Below, one piece after another: positions 29,301-43,295 of a stretch of DNA of 64,000 bases; position 1 is the first letter of the stretch, and each line of letters opens with the position of its first letter. The notes beneath the pieces were generated by a model, which saw only the letters and a program-made list of their open reading frames with translations, was not told the DNA's origin and searched no databases. This DNA comes from Vitis vinifera. Taxonomy: Eukaryota > Streptophyta > Magnoliopsida > Vitales > Vitaceae. The DNA is taken from the NCBI RefSeq assembly GCF_030704535.1, contig NC_081822.1, forward strand, positions 10,719,001 through 10,783,000, read 5' to 3'. The position numbers and the translations under genes were made by a program.

Positions 29301-32300
29301 TAGTAAATAACATGTGGACAGAAATTTGACTACTCATGGTCTATTGAAGCTGACTCATGAAAGTGTACCCACCAAAGATTCAGCATTCTGGATGAGGTTG
29401 GCAGGAAAGGAAGCTATATAGTTGAGCAATGACCATACATTAGGCCAAATGTAGTAAGTCATATGGACCCAGACTTGTATTGGGCTTATTGGATTTGGAG
29501 ATTAGAGGCCAGTGGTTTTTTATATCCTTGATATCAAGTTAGGCTTCTCCGGTAGTGGATGGAACTCGGTGGTGCTTTCTTCTTCAGGTATAGAGACAAA
29601 TGAATAAAATTCCCTTTGGATGGGGAAAGCTGCCATGAGGAGGACCAACCAATGGGGAGTAGGACCTGAGAAGCGTGTGGAATATGTTGGCACATAAGGC
29701 TAGCACATTATAGTCCTTCATCTAGGCCGGGCCCCCACAAATGTTGCTTTTGGAGGGTAATTTTGTTTGAATTGTAGTTGGCCCAAGAATCTAGTTATTT
29801 GGCTTCGCATTCTTCCTTCTGCCGGTTTCCCATTTGCATCATTTAGTCTTGGTGGCTTAGACTTCTGGAATATATTAATGAAATAATCAAATTATCCTTT
29901 AAATTATTGTTGATTTAGAATTATTTTTAAGGGCTATTCGAACTATACTTCCAAACATGCGAGAGGTTAAAAATTATATTTTTGGGATGTACTTTCGAGT
30001 ACCCAGTTACACACCACAAAATCGTTTATTTTTTATTTTTAATTATTATTCTATTTTTTCAAGATTCTTACTTTTAAAACATCTAAATTATTTATAATCT
30101 TTTTGATAAGAAACTTTTTACCGAAATTTACATAGATTATAAATGAAATATATTAACATTGCACCAATATAAATAATATTAGTGTGTAGATTAAAAAAAA
30201 TATCTGAAAAAATTTAAAATTAGCTTTGAACTAATTTTAAATATTTTTTGTTAATAAATCTAAAAGATTTTGGGTTAGGGTTAGTTATTAAGGAAAAAAA
30301 GGGAGGTAGGTGTGGAAGAGAATATTAAGGAAGATATTTTAAGTATATTGAAAGATTTTAGGTTGATATGTTGATAGAATTAAAGGTTTTTTTTTCTCCA
30401 TTTTTGAACTTCAAACATCAAGTGGGGAAATCTTTTTTAAACATGAATGGTTGGAAAAATTAATGTATTTTAATAATGCAAATAGATTTCTTAAAATTAA
30501 ATTTGGCATCAAAACATTAAATAATAGAATTTGACTAGTGATAGAAAGCAAGATATAAAGATTTTGTAATGATTTAATTTATTTTTAACCATTTTCTTCT
30601 ATTGAATTTGACTAATCAAAACATAGAATTTTAAAATGATTCGACGTATATAATGTTTAAATTCTTTTTCAACATTCTATTTATTTAACATACCCAAAAT
30701 AAATTGATTATTCACATTTTTAAAGGAGAATAAAGAGTGCTTTTTTTATTTTTTATTTTTTTTAAATGATCTGCTTTTACTATTTTTTTCTTATTTTTTA
30801 TGATGTGGTTTTTTCTTTCTTTCTTTCTTTTCTTGAACTGCGTGTTAAATTATTCCAAGCAAGCCAAGCATTGGAAATGGTTATTTTCATCTGGTATGAA
30901 CGCAATCACTGACTAAAGCGTCAGTTTCCAGCTTATGTCAATCAGCTTTAAGTCTTTAATACACCCTCGCAATCGCCTTATATACAGGTAACTTTCGAAT
31001 ACAAAGAGTTCATGTCAGGTGTCGCAATACATGATGACTCCCACCCCACCACGGTTCATGGAATTTTCGATTATTGTTGTGGTCCTCACTTCTCCCACCA
31101 TTACGTGTGATAGGCTTATCGTAAGATATTTTATTCTTAAATATAAAATCTAATTAACATAAATATGTTATGTAATATATATATATATTAGTTTTTTTTA
31201 CACACAAATTTAGTTTTATAATAAGTTTTTTATTTTGTAAAATAAATAATATAAAAAAAATAAAAAGTTGATAGAAAGAATAAATTGATAATATATGAGA
31301 TATGTATATCTCATATCTTAATTAATGATTAACCTATCTTATATAGAAGAGATGTATAAAAAAGGTGAAAAATATATTTACCATATTTGGTTAATCATAA
31401 GATATAATAAATAATAGGATAATTTATCCTGTTTAATCATCAACCAAATGAAAAGATATAATGTCCATTGAAAAGATATGATGTCTGTTCTTTTATCCTA
31501 TTCCATATCATATTTATTCAATTAAACATATTTTTATGGTGTTCATTTTATTATTTATATATTAATTTTTTAAGTGAGAATTAAGAATCTTTATTCGGGG
31601 TTTCAATTAATTTCTTACTTTCAAAGTAACATTCCATCTAATAGAAAAAAAATGTGTTTAATTAAAAGAAATATTGTAAATACAAATGAATGAAAACTTT
31701 AAAAAATAAAAATGTTAAAATGCCATTATATATATATAATTTTGGATACATAAAAAAATTATTTTTTAAATAAATATAAGATAAAATGATGAAATATATT
31801 TTAAAATTTAAAATTATATATATATATATATATATTATCATGAAGGAATAAGTGTTTGTAGATGTGAACAATGTAGCAGGATACAAGTGCAGTGTCCAGT
31901 ATCAACTAAGACCATATGCTTCAGTTGTAATGTTGGTTTGCCACAAAAGTTAAAGCTCTGAATAATTATTAAATAGCTGATTTTGGTGGATTCACGCGGT
32001 ATCCGGACTTTTGAAAAAATATTTGGCAGTGGAAAAAACTGCAGCATATGTCCGAGGAAGCCTTGAAAAAGAGTTTAAACATAAGAATGAAAGGGTTTTC
32101 CGTGGAATAATTAATGAAATTTAAATTTTTATATCCGTTTAGGTTACGGCAAAGGAGTACAATATTAATGGAGGAGGGTCACGCGTCATACAAACTAGAT
32201 CTTCTCGTATTTTATTGAAAAAGAACCAACCTTCATGTCCTTGTTACAAATGTCTAGACTATAATAACTCCATTAATGCTGTCGGGTATTGGTAAATTTA

Positions 32301-34830
32301 AATTTCCCTTCATTACCAAAAAGGATAAGGCCAAAGAGACAAGACAGACCGCTGATAATGAATGAGGCATTAATCGCATTGAAAGCCATTTGATTTCTCA
32401 GGGAACGAAAGATGTAGTTGCTGTTGATGTTGGGACCGCAGTTGACCCTCATTCCTGAACCTAAGCATGGGTTTCCAGGGCCAAAAGGGGTCTGTTTTTC
32501 GGTACAAAATATCTTTTTTTGTTGGGTTAAATCTAATTATATATTATGATAAAACTGTAAGGAAGGTAGGTGAAATTAACAAATTTTTTTTTTCTGAAAA
32601 GGGTAAGATTGTCTTTTTCTCGTTTATTTATTTTTGGTGAACGAGTTTTTGGCCTTATGTGATCCGACAAGACAACGTTGGATTCTTGATGGTGTTGGGC
32701 GTGTCTTGAATTGCCATAATAATTATGTGTGCTTTAATTTATTCCGTCTGATTTTTGTGATTTTTGGGATAGCCAGCTCTCCATCACGCATGATTACAAA
32801 TTAAAACATTGAATTTATTAACGATGATGGATTTTTATTTTTTTATTTTCACTCCATTTACTGGAAAGCCGCATCCATGATCCTTGTGACTTTTGTTCGA
32901 GTAAGCCGTCCTTCAACTTTCAATATTAAATGGACAGGAAAAAAAACCACTACAACGGCTAAAGCCGGCCAAAATAATTCTCAAACCACCTCATGTCAAC
33001 CATGTGGACATTCATATGATTTGAGAATTTTTGCTTTTTTTAAATGGTAAAATCATAATCAGTGATTATGGTTTTACATTATTTTTATAATTATAATCAT
33101 TAATTATGATTTTAAACTTAAATGTAAAGTCATAGTTGATTACCAAAGGTTTTTTTTCTTTTGACCTGTTTTGAAGATTCAACAGACTTGTGGTCTATCG
33201 AGGCATGTGTACTTGAGGTGATTTAATTTGACTTGAATAGAAGCCAAATAGCTTTCTTTCTCAAGAAAAGTATTCGTTGACTCCAGCCCTGAAAAGCAAG
33301 ACTTCGCCTGTGAAACAGTCAAATAAGAGCCATGTCTCTCGATTCTCTCCTTCAAGAATTGGTCTTTAACTCTTCTGTTTTTTGAATTTTTGCCTTCCCT
33401 TCACTACTCTAAAAAGAATCAACTATCTGGTTGAAGCATTTTGGCGCCCTTGTAGGATTTCTTGTTTCTGGGTTTCTTTTTATCCTACTTCACTTTCCCT
33501 TCTCATCCTCTTGGCTCAATCTTACCAAAGAACACTTGAAGCCTGCTAACAGAACTCGAATTCTCGGTAGCTGATTCTTTTGTATCCGCTGTAGTGATTC
33601 ACAGTGTTAGGCTTTCTGGCTAACTGGGTTCTCTCCATATGCTCGGTTTTACGTCATTTGAGTTGTTGGGTAGGATTTTTTTACGTGTTATTTTCAGTTA
33701 ATTTTTCTTTGCTTAACAACTGGTGAATGACTTGCCTTTATTTTGAATGAAGATATGGAATTCAAGCATGCGCAGTGTAAATACTGTTTATTTTGTTTGT
33801 CATCTCTTTTGGGGATTCTTTTGGCACTAATACTAAGACTACTGGCCTGGGTTTTAATATCAATTTGCTTGTGTTCTTCTGATTTGAGGCTGAGAAGTTG
33901 CTACAATTATTAAGATTTGCTTCCCCAACAATGTTTCTTTGAAATCCTTTGTATCCTGAACTTGTGGTTCTTCTTGCTTGCCAAAAAAAAAACCAACAAC
34001 TAAAGAGCTTGACGTCATGGTGACTGAATAAAGCAATACCTGAATTTCATTGAAATTTATGAGTCCCCTTTTATTTGAGATGGAAACCATCAGCGGCCAA
34101 AAAGGGAAACCAAAAGAAAAAATCATGTAACCTTAGAATTTATTTTGGCTTCCTCGGCCAAGCACAGATAACTAGAATAAGGCTTAGTTGAGTTGATGTT
34201 ATATTTTCATGGCACTTTCAATACCGTGAAATAACATACCTTTATGGTTTTGTTGAGCATAAGGTTGTGTGATCAAAGATTCATTTGTTTGCATACATCT
34301 TTAAATGATTGTGATCATGCTTTTCAGTGATTCAGTTGTGAAAATACTACATGAGAAAGTTAGAGACACAGTAATATGAAAACAGGTAATATATAATTAT
34401 TATTATATTTTTGTTGCCTTTTTCTTTGGATTCAATGCGTGAAAAGTTTATATGCATAGTGAATATTGGGATAAAAATCGATAGTGAGGAATATTTGTTG
34501 CAAACGCTCATTGATAATTTTGTATGATAAATTATTTTGGTTTTGACTTTTTAAGGTATGATATTATAATTTTTGAGATTGAATATTTATTGGTGAAGGA
34601 AAAAAAATAGAAGTAATAAGCATTCATACGCCATCTTAAGTTGGTTAAATTCGTAAAACTCCAAAGTATTTGGTTGCCAAGCAACAGAATATAATTGATT
34701 CAACATAGGTTTAACTTATAAATTAACAGCAAACATGGTTCATGAACTTTCCTATGCAAAAGGAAACTTTTGTTATATTGTGTATTTGCAGGGAGTTCAT
34801 TTTGTTGACTACTTTTTTTCTTGCCTTGAA
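26370..34830. other. Long gene-poor region
   Basis: No convincing coding sequence. Seen instead: AT-rich DNA; a possible second GGTT(A/G)AT-type MITE around 31,110-31,500; (TA)n at about 31,815-31,836; and short palindromes with gattatg/cataatc at about 33,040-33,120. The part from about 33,300 to 33,700 is pyrimidine-rich and might hold the untranslated first exon of the U-box gene, but I could not define it. Confidence 0.4.
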
Positions 34831-35024
34831 GTTACATTTCTTACTAGAAATATTAATGATCAGTTTCATAATTCCTTAGATCATTAAGGGTTTTGGCTTT
34901 GTTTTGGTTAAAAAAAAAATGGATTCAGTTACATTTCTTACTAGAATTATTAATTATCAGTTTCATAATTCCTTAGATTGTAAAGGGTTTTTGGCTCTGT
35001 TTTGTGTGACAAAAACTGGATTCA
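34831..35024. repeat. 97-bp tandem duplication upstream of the U-box gene
   Basis: 34831-34927 and 34928-35024 are diverged direct copies, both starting gttacatttcttactagaa and ending ggattca. They lie directly before the acceptor of the exon carrying the start codon, so they are probably in the last part of the leader intron. Confidence 0.8.
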
Positions 35025-35076
35025 GCCATTTAAATTGTTAATGGAAATGTGCAGACAGAGGATACTTTCCAACTTA

Positions 35077-38000
35077 ATGGGGAGTGACACTGCTGTTGTG
35101 GAACTTCCTTATTACTGTACCATTAAGGTAAAAAGTTAATGTTTATGACATCACAATTTATTATTTATGAAATTCAATGAAATTTTGGTTTATCTTGGTG
35201 GTTTGATCATCTAAGGCTCAGATTTCTTGTCACCAAACCCAAACATCACCATAGACCTTGGTATAAACTTCATCACAAGTTAATCACATTTGACTGTTTA
35301 GTTGGAGTTTCTTTTAAATGAGTGTGTTTTATATTTGGATGATCAAGAAGACAACAATGAATTCGAATCAAATAAATCTAAATACTAATGGGAAAAGAAA
35401 TCTGCCCATGTAGCTTGTCTCAATTACGAGTATTCACTTGTATTGCTGTTGTGATCAAAGTACTTGATGCAAAATAGCAAGTGTGGGAAAGAGGAAAAGT
35501 TTCTCGTCTTCATTAGGTCAAAGACGTAGAATAGGTCCAATGTTACAAGCCATATGGACTGGGATTTTACCAATTGAAAATTGAATGCTACAAACATATT
35601 TTTCCTTAAGTTGAATAGTGTCTGTTTTTCTCCCCTTTCCATCTCTAATTAATCACATATTGAAGTCAATCAAAATAGTCATTTTTATCAAATGGTCTAG
35701 GTGTTTCTTTTTCAAATTATTAGTACTTATCGTAGTTTTTGTTTTCAAATTCTTTCTAGTCTGGTCATATTTATGAATTTCTTCCATGACTGCAGGTGCA
35801 TCGTTTAATCTGCTTAAAGCTAAAGAGTTATATTGATAGAATATCTCAGATATTTTCTGCCATTGAATCTGCTCGACCACGATGTGGAACAGGAATGCAG
35901 GCACTGTGCTCATTACACCATGCGATGGATAAAGCCAAGCTTCTTATCCAGAACTGCACTGAGTCTAGTAAATTATACTTGGTATTGTTTTACAAATAAA
36001 TATAGCTATGCAACTGTTAGAACATTTTCTCACTAAAACCCTCCCTGTAGAAGACCAACATTATTTGCAGGCTTCTATTAAAAATGTAGTGGATCAGTAG
36101 TAAGGGACTCATGCTTCTTGCTAGATGTTTTAACTTCCTATTCAGTTTGCAATTATGTTAATTTAATTATTTAAAGTACTTTTGCAAGGTAATGAATCTC
36201 TTTGTTTCCTAGTCAGGTTACATCATTTGTTGTATTGTTGTGCTGAACATCATTTTGCTCAATATGCTATGGCTGAGAAAGTCTCTGTTTGTTTTGCCAG
36301 GAAAAAAGGCATTATAGTCTTGTGTTGTGGCTAATGTTATTTTCCACTTGATTTTCCTTCATCTTTTGTAATGTTGATATGAATGATATAATCACATCCC
36401 TGCAAAACATTGCAAACCGTGTTACTTCTCCTCCATTCAATATTCCGAAGTTCTTTGGAGCAGTTTTGTTTGCATAAAATATTGCTGTTTAGCAACTTTC
36501 ATTCTCTGCTACTTCATGTGTTTCCAACGGAATATAGAATTTTGGAGGCACATTAGTAGTCACATAGAATCAATTTTAATTTACTTAATTCTGGTTCATT
36601 TTGTGAAGTATGATATTTTTCCTCTCATGACTTTATACATCTATAGTTCATTGTACTAATATATCATGGCTTTTTACCATACATAATCCTTTGGGTAAAT
36701 AATCTGCTGAATAAATTATTTTTCAGGCAATTACAGCAGATAAAATAGTTTTGAGATGTGAAAGAATATGCAACTGTTTGGAGTCGAGTTTAAGACAACT
36801 TCAAAATAATGTTCCAACATTGTTGGCTGCAAAGGTTTGTAATACTCTATGCCTTTGGTTGAATTACTTCTGTTCTTGAAGGTGAATTTATTGACTAGAT
36901 GAAGTTTAATATGATGTGAATGACCTGAAGTTAGCTGCAATTTCTAGCTTTCAGGCAATATGTTATTCCCTAACCAGTATAACATCCTTATTTAACATCT
37001 TTAGAGCATGCTTCTGCAACAGAGTCATATTCTTTGTTACATATAACTAATTTGCGTTTCTTCAACTTGTAGTTCTTATGATCATTCTTCCCACATGAAC
37101 TCTTCTTCATAATATCTTATACTTTGTATTAGTTATTGATAGGTCTTTTTTTCTTCCTTTTGTGTGTGTAGGTCTATGGTTGTTGATACTTATAAACTGC
37201 ATTAACAGTAGCCCATCACTTTATCTCACTTTCCAGATTATAAGCAATGTGTAAGGTTATGCCTCATATTGATTTATATGTAGAACATTTCCTTAGGACT
37301 AGTAAGTTGGCCTGAGTGGAATACAAGGTATGTGCAGATAACATCACAGTGAACATGGTTGCCATTGGTCAAGGATGTAGAGATATCTTGTAGGAACAGA
37401 AGACTGATCAGTCATCAAATCCGTTTTTGTGAGACCTCTCATTGACTGATTTAGCTATATCATCCACCCATCACCAGAATTCCTTCTCCTAGCATAAATT
37501 ACTCATGGTGAATGGTCTGTCAAACAATTATCACTTAACTGGGTTAGTTATAAACTTCAGATATCTACACAAAGCTCATCCACATGATTTAACCTATGGT
37601 GGTCCAATACTAATGCTTCCACAGGTGTGTCTGCTGATATATCAATGAAAATGATAATTGAAATTGAGAAATGACATCATTTCTTGGAATCGTAAACATT
37701 AGCTAATCATGCATGACATATTGAGGTGAAAAAGTTAGCTCATTTCAAATGGGATGTAAAATGAACTGGAATAATTTCAGTTTTGCATTTTCTTCCGATC
37801 TGTTTGTTCTTCTGGTTGCTGAAGGAAAGTTGGTGGTTGTGTTCTAAACAGCCTTAGTTTGACTTCAATCTGAAGTTCCCCATGTCACTCTGTTATCAAC
37901 CTGGCCCCTTTCTTTTCTTTTCAATTTTTTTTCTATATTAATTCTTTGAGGATGAAATATGATCTGCAGATATCTGGTATTGTTGAAGACCTTAAGGGTG

Positions 38001-40835
38001 CAAAATTTACTGTGGAATCTGCTGATGATGAGGCTGGAAGGGTTGTTCTAGCATTGGTTCGGCAGGGCATGCCTGACTCTGAATCTATAAATATTTCTGA
38101 ACTTGAAGCTATTCAAATCGCTGCTTCAAGGCTGAATATTGCATCCCATATGGCACTCTTGATTGAGAAAAGGTCTATAAAGAGGCTAATCGACAAAGTT
38201 CCTGACACAAACCTAACAAAGATGAAAATCTTGAAGTACCTCCTATATCTTCTGAGGAAGTATGGAGATTCAATAAGGAGCCGCAATACTGAGAGCACTA
38301 CTATGTATCAGTCCATTGAGCAAGAACCACATGAAGAAAGTGCAATATATGAAACTCTAGCTGATGACTTCAGTGTAACCAAACCTCCTGAGGAATTCAA
38401 ATGTCCCATCTCTATGAGACTGATGTATGATCCTGTTGTTATAGCTTCTGGGCAAACATATGAAAGATTCTGGATAACTAAGTGGTTCAATGATGGGAAT
38501 GATACATGTCCAAAGACACATGAAAAGTTGTCTCAGTTTTTCCTCACTCCAAACTCCACAATGAAGAACCTCATTTCGAGGTGGTGCTTGAAGCATGGGA
38601 TCAGTATTTCTGATCCATGTTCACAACAAGCTCCTGAATCCCTTCCTTTGCAGAAACTTTCACCATCCACTTCCATTGCTAGCTTTGCCAGTTCTCTGAA
38701 TGGTCTGTGCCTGCAAACCAGCAGTGTGTCATTACACTCTACAGACACCAATTTTCCTTCAAATAAATTGGACATAAGGATGGATATCCTGCAAACCAGC
38801 AGTGTGTCATTACACTCTACAGACACCAATTTTCCTTCAAATAAATTGGACATAAGGATGGATAATGGCTCTGCACACGAGCTTCCTCAGATGAATGCTG
38901 ATTCTCAGGGATGCCAATCTTCTGCAAATAGGCATGGCATGAATTTTGCCTTTCTCTCCAAACTTGCTGCACTTCCATGGGAATCCCAGTGCAAGGAGAT
39001 TGGAAACGTAAGAGATCAACTGAAAGACAGTATTCAAGCATGTCATTCTACATTTTCCTCTAGTTACATCAAACCGCTGATTAGATTTTTGAAGGATGCA
39101 TGTGAAAATGGCAATTTACAAGCACAGCGAGATGGAGCTCTAGTTCTTTTGTATTTTCTAAATAAGCGCAGGTAATACTTCTCTTTGGTACCTTTATTTT
39201 TTCAGAATAAGGAAAAGCTTCTATACTGCCAAGAAAAACTAACTTAAAGATGATCCTCATTGCTCATATTGAGAAAAAAAAATGTAAATAACTATAAGAA
39301 AATGGTTACAGATTTATTGTTCATGCATACATATATATGCAGAAAGTCAACAAACAATTTATTCATTGTTGAAAAGATGGAAGACAAAAATCTCAAGCGA
39401 GGAAAATTTCTCAATTACAATGAAACATTTGATAAGATAACATACTGAAGAAACAAGGAAACTTTGAGAACTGAATAAACATGAATAGAATTGGCTCCTT
39501 TAAAATCGGACAAGAGTCGCTAAGAAGTAAGAAGTTCTAGGCATGCTATAAAATTTGTTGGCAGCTCCAAACTCATTGAACTATGTTAAATAAAATTTAA
39601 GCAAGATTTATGTCTTATCAGCATTTTCAGTTTATAAAGAAAATAAAAAGTATTTCTATTTTGCCTGGATATTTATTGTTGATGAATGAGAAGCACCAAA
39701 GTTAAAGGCATGCTAGAAGAGCAAGATGCTCTCTGGAAATTTAGGCTTCTATGGTGGCATCATGCCTTAAAGGAATTAAACTGGCTGGGTTTTAATCCAG
39801 ATAATACAAGGTTGACACAGTCAATACCATGTGAATCTGCTGAGAACCTGGATCAAGTCTTCATTTTTCCTCCGAATGATGTTTTGTGATCATGCTGCAC
39901 TAGCTTTTGGGCTCAGCATCATGAGATCTTTATTTCTTCACTTATTCAGGCTTCTATTTACCATGTCATCTATTATAATTTTACACTGCTATTCATAATT
40001 TTCTAAATATACATATTTTCCTGTTGATCTGTAAGTATTAATTTAGTTCCCTGCTAATTGATTTTTTTATGTTTCCCGCAGAAGTGAAATGCCACCCTTA
40101 CATGAAGATGCAATTTATGTTTTAGCATCATTTCTGGACTCAGAAATCACTGAAGAAGCGCTTGCAATCATGGAAGTGTTGTCTTGCCAACGTCATTATA
40201 AGTCAGAAATTGTGGCATCTGGTGTTCTTCCTTCCATCATAAAATTCCTTGACACCAAAATGAAGAAATTCCATGTGCTTGCTCTGAAAATACTCTGCAA
40301 TTTGTCCTCAAACCATGATATGGGATACCACATTGTCTATTTGGATTGCATCCCAAAGCTGGCTCCATTCTTTGTTGATCACAAACTTGCAGGATATTGC
40401 ATTAAAATTTTCAGAAACTTGTGTGATATTGAGGAGGCTAGGATTACAGTGGCTGAGACCAATCAATGCATCGATTTCATTGCTAAAATACTAGAAAATG
40501 GCAGTGAGGAGGAGCAAGAAGATGCCTTGGAAGTTCTTCTTTCTCTATGTCATTACAGGGAGTATGGTCAGCTTTTCAGGGAAGATCACATTGTTCAATC
40601 ATTGTTCCATATCTCTCTCAATGGGAATGCCAGAGGACAGGAGATTGCTAAGGAATTACTCCAGCTTTTGAGAAATATTAAAAATGACCCCGTTCTAGAA
40701 TGTTCAAGTTCTAGTTCTACCTCCGATGAAGTCATACAAGATTTTGTTATCAACTCCAAAGGAAAGAAACTGCCGTTGAAGGCATCTAGAATTCTGGGAA
40801 AGAAAATATTAAGATTCAGAAAACCAAGAAGCTAG
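35077..40835 (+). CDS. U-box/ARM-repeat E3 ubiquitin ligase, PUB5-like (five exons)
   Basis: Coding exons are 35077-35127, 35796-35981, 36727-36834, 37970-39171 and 40082-40835, all with GT-AG borders and matching phases, giving 766 aa. The short first exon encodes MGSDTAVVELPYYCTIK. The N-terminal part (to about residue 250) is the helical UND region of plant PUB proteins. The U-box is at about 255-328 (FKCPISMRLMYDPVVIASGQ, TYERFWITKWF, then CPKTHEKL and NSTMKNLISRWC), the E2-binding fold without zinc ligands. The C-terminal half (last exon and end of exon 4) has armadillo-like helices such as LASFLDSEITEEALAIMEVL and FHVLALKILCNLSS for substrate binding. The closest remembered relative is Arabidopsis PUB5 (718 aa). 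A perfect 26-residue tandem duplication follows the U-box. An acceptor at 35052-35054 implies a non-coding upstream exon. Confidence 0.92.
38711..38863 (+). repeat. In-frame 78-bp tandem duplication in the U-box gene
   Basis: Unit 38711-38788 is repeated from 38789 with no difference until about 38863. It encodes LQTSSVSLHSTDTNFPSNKL plus DIRMDI twice (residues about 363-388 and 389-414), in the Ser-rich linker between U-box and ARM repeats. The lack of divergence points to a recent event. Confidence 0.95.
39172..40081 (+). other. Intron 4 of the U-box gene with an embedded protein-like frame
   Basis: The intron is 910 bp and starts GTAATA and ends CCCGCAG. At 39686-39889 it has a 67-codon frame of normal amino-acid composition (WKFRLLWWHHALKELNWLGF, then IPCESAENLDQVFIFPPNDV) which I cannot place. 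It may be a captured exon scrap or chance. Confidence 0.4.
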
Positions 40836-41574
40836 TGTTGCTTTGACCCTTTGGTGACTTCAAAACTGTCTCAACTGTTCCACATTGCTTGATGGGATTC
40901 TGGGGATGAGCTTTCCACCATTAGTCATTACATGAATCATATATTGTGACTGGCTATATGTATGATCCCAACAATGTGTTCCTGCCCTTTTTGTACTTAA
41001 CAGGTATGTACAATCTGGCTGAGTTTTTGTAGTCGTAAATAGATTTTGTTGTGCACACTTTAGAAATATTTGAGTGAAAGGATGAGATAATAGCCATAGT
41101 TGACATGAGCTCGCAAGTATTATCCAGTGCTTATGTTTCTTCCCCACAACGAGTTCCTTTGTTTTTTCTTGGAAGTTTGCAACCAAAACAATTGAATTAT
41201 GGACTTCTAGCCTAGGTAACACGCCTGGATACTGGTGCTGCAAAATGCAGAAATGGTACCATGGCGCCCCACTTCAAAAAAAAAAATCTTATTTGAGTTG
41301 TGTTGTGCAGTTTTATTATTTTGGTTTAGAAACTGAAACACTTCGGGGTAACCCAAACCATAGGCCATAGCGCATGAGAGAGGGTCGGGGTTAGGGTCCA
41401 GAATCCATGATATTCAAGCCCTGGAGATTTACAATGAAAATCCCATATCTTAATTATGATCCAATAGCTAAATTCAGGTCCGATTCATCATCAAAAGTTA
41501 CAGGATAAGCAAGCTAAACAAGGGATGAAGAGAGTATATTATAAATAATATTTTATTTCTTTGCAGATCAGCAA
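40836..41574. other. 3' flank of the U-box gene
   Basis: Probable 3' UTR and intergenic DNA up to tRNA-Asn. The antisense frame at 40860-41243 has no family resemblance and is not taken as a gene. Confidence 0.5.
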
Positions 41575-41591
41575 GCTGGAGTAGCTCAGTT

Positions 41592-41624
<33 letters not shown>

Positions 41625-41648
41625 AAGGTTCAAGCCCTTCCTCTAGCG
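41575..41648 (+). tRNA. tRNA-Asn (anticodon GTT)
   Basis: A 74-nt cloverleaf. The acceptor GCTGGAG pairs with CTCTAGC (one G-T). The D arm is GCTCAGTTGGTTAGAGC. The anticodon stem TGTGG/CCACA encloses loop CTGTTAA with GTT. The T arm is GAAGG-TTCAAGC-CCTTC and the discriminator is G. A TTTT lies close downstream. Typical plant cytosolic tRNA-Asn, no intron. Confidence 0.97.
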
Positions 41649-43295
41649 TTTTCCGGTCTAGCTGGCTCAGTTGGTTTGCTATGACTTTATATATATAAAG
41701 GACTGTGATATTGAAAAAGAAAGGTGTAGTTCAGTGATATAGAATTTGATTATAAATCAATTTAATTTTTTTATTTATTGTGAAAATTTGCAGGATTATT
41801 TGAATAAATGGGGTAAAATAATCCTAATAGTGTTAAAATAATTCTACACACATTTTAATTTCAAGACTGATATGCCTTTTAAGCATTTTTATTATTTTCA
41901 TTTAGAGGTTCATACAAAAGAGGGGTGAGAAACCACCAAGATGAAGTTTCAGAGAATGGCCTGCCCCCATTTTCCTTCCTGCAGCTTTGTACATCAATTC
42001 ACACGTCTCTATAAAAATCAACCCACATGAAACATGCTCTTAATTAGGTTTCAAAAATGATGTGAAGAAACAAACCACAGTTCTCCCATTCATTTCCTAT
42101 GTTTATGAAAATCTTCATTTTTTGTTTTCCCAAAATCCTTTTTTTTTTTCAACATGCTAGAAACCAAAAAGTGAAAATTTCCTAGTGTTTTACTAATTAA
42201 TAAATGAAAATTTCCTAATTTCCCTTTTTACAATAATAGATATTTTTTAATGAAAATTTTCCTTTATTTTTTATTTATTTCTTCAACATATTAATTAAAA
42301 TTTTCCTTTTTTTAAAAAAAAAATTTCTCCAACTTTTTGGTTTTTTCAAGATGTTAAAACGGTTTCCATTTTATTTTTTTTTGACATTCCTTACTATTTT
42401 TCTTTTTATTTTTTAATGTCCTTCTATTTTCTATCCTTTTTTATATTCCTTACAATTTCCCTTTTATTTTATTCTATATCCTTCTATTTTTATTGATGTT
42501 TCTTACAATTTTCCTTCCATTTATTATATAAACTTTTTTACTTAATTATTATTATTATTATTCTATTTTTTATTTTTTGTGGGGGTGGGGCTTCACCATA
42601 TTAATTCTTAGTTTTTCCTTTCATTTTTTCTTCAATTTTCAATTTTTTTTCCAAAATTTTCTTTTTATTTTAAAATTTTTATTTCAAGAATTAAATATAG
42701 AAATTTATTTTTGAAGATTTGGTTGTAATAAATAATATTTTTAATCATCACCTTTTTTTTTAATATTAGTGCACTCATCATGAGAAACTCATCTTGACGA
42801 TCAAGACAAGTCATCCCTCCAATTAAGAGGTGATGCACTACAATTTCTATTGGATTGTTTAAATCCATGAATCGATTATGGACAACTTATCTACTTATAA
42901 GGAACTCATGATTTGTATCTTTTGTACAACTTTTAATGCATCCAAATCATGTACAATGTAAGAGATATGAGCTAAATGCTCAAATCAATGTCAATACACC
43001 AAATAGATAACAAGAGGATGATTCATGTTAATTGTGTCTAACCTCCTCGTTTGCCACTAGTTCAACTTTGGAGGACTTATATTCACAATTCATCCACCAG
43101 TTTACTATTCATTGGTTTCCTAAGTGTACCTAAATTCTTTGTATCTTTGATTAATACATTGTCTACTCTATTGTAACTCAAAATCTTTGGCATCTTCCAT
43201 TAATGTACCAAAGTATCCTCCCCAAAATTTGTAGAGATAAACTCTCTCCTTCTTGATGTAGCGTTTAGCTAAATATCTAGTGAGTGTTTTTAGCA
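41649..43295. other. AT-rich intergenic DNA
   Basis: A long T-rich stretch with repeated TTTTCCTT-type words lies at about 42,090-42,680. An ATT repeat is at about 42,547-42,562. No gene seen. Confidence 0.5.

Noticed and set aside
30100-30125. Another TTTTTGATAAG motif as possible LINE tail
   Set aside because: No flanking duplication found, so not counted as an insertion.
41705-41760. tRNA-like stretch (GTGTAGTTCAGTGATATAG) after tRNA-Asn
   Set aside because: No cloverleaf can be closed and no B box is present.
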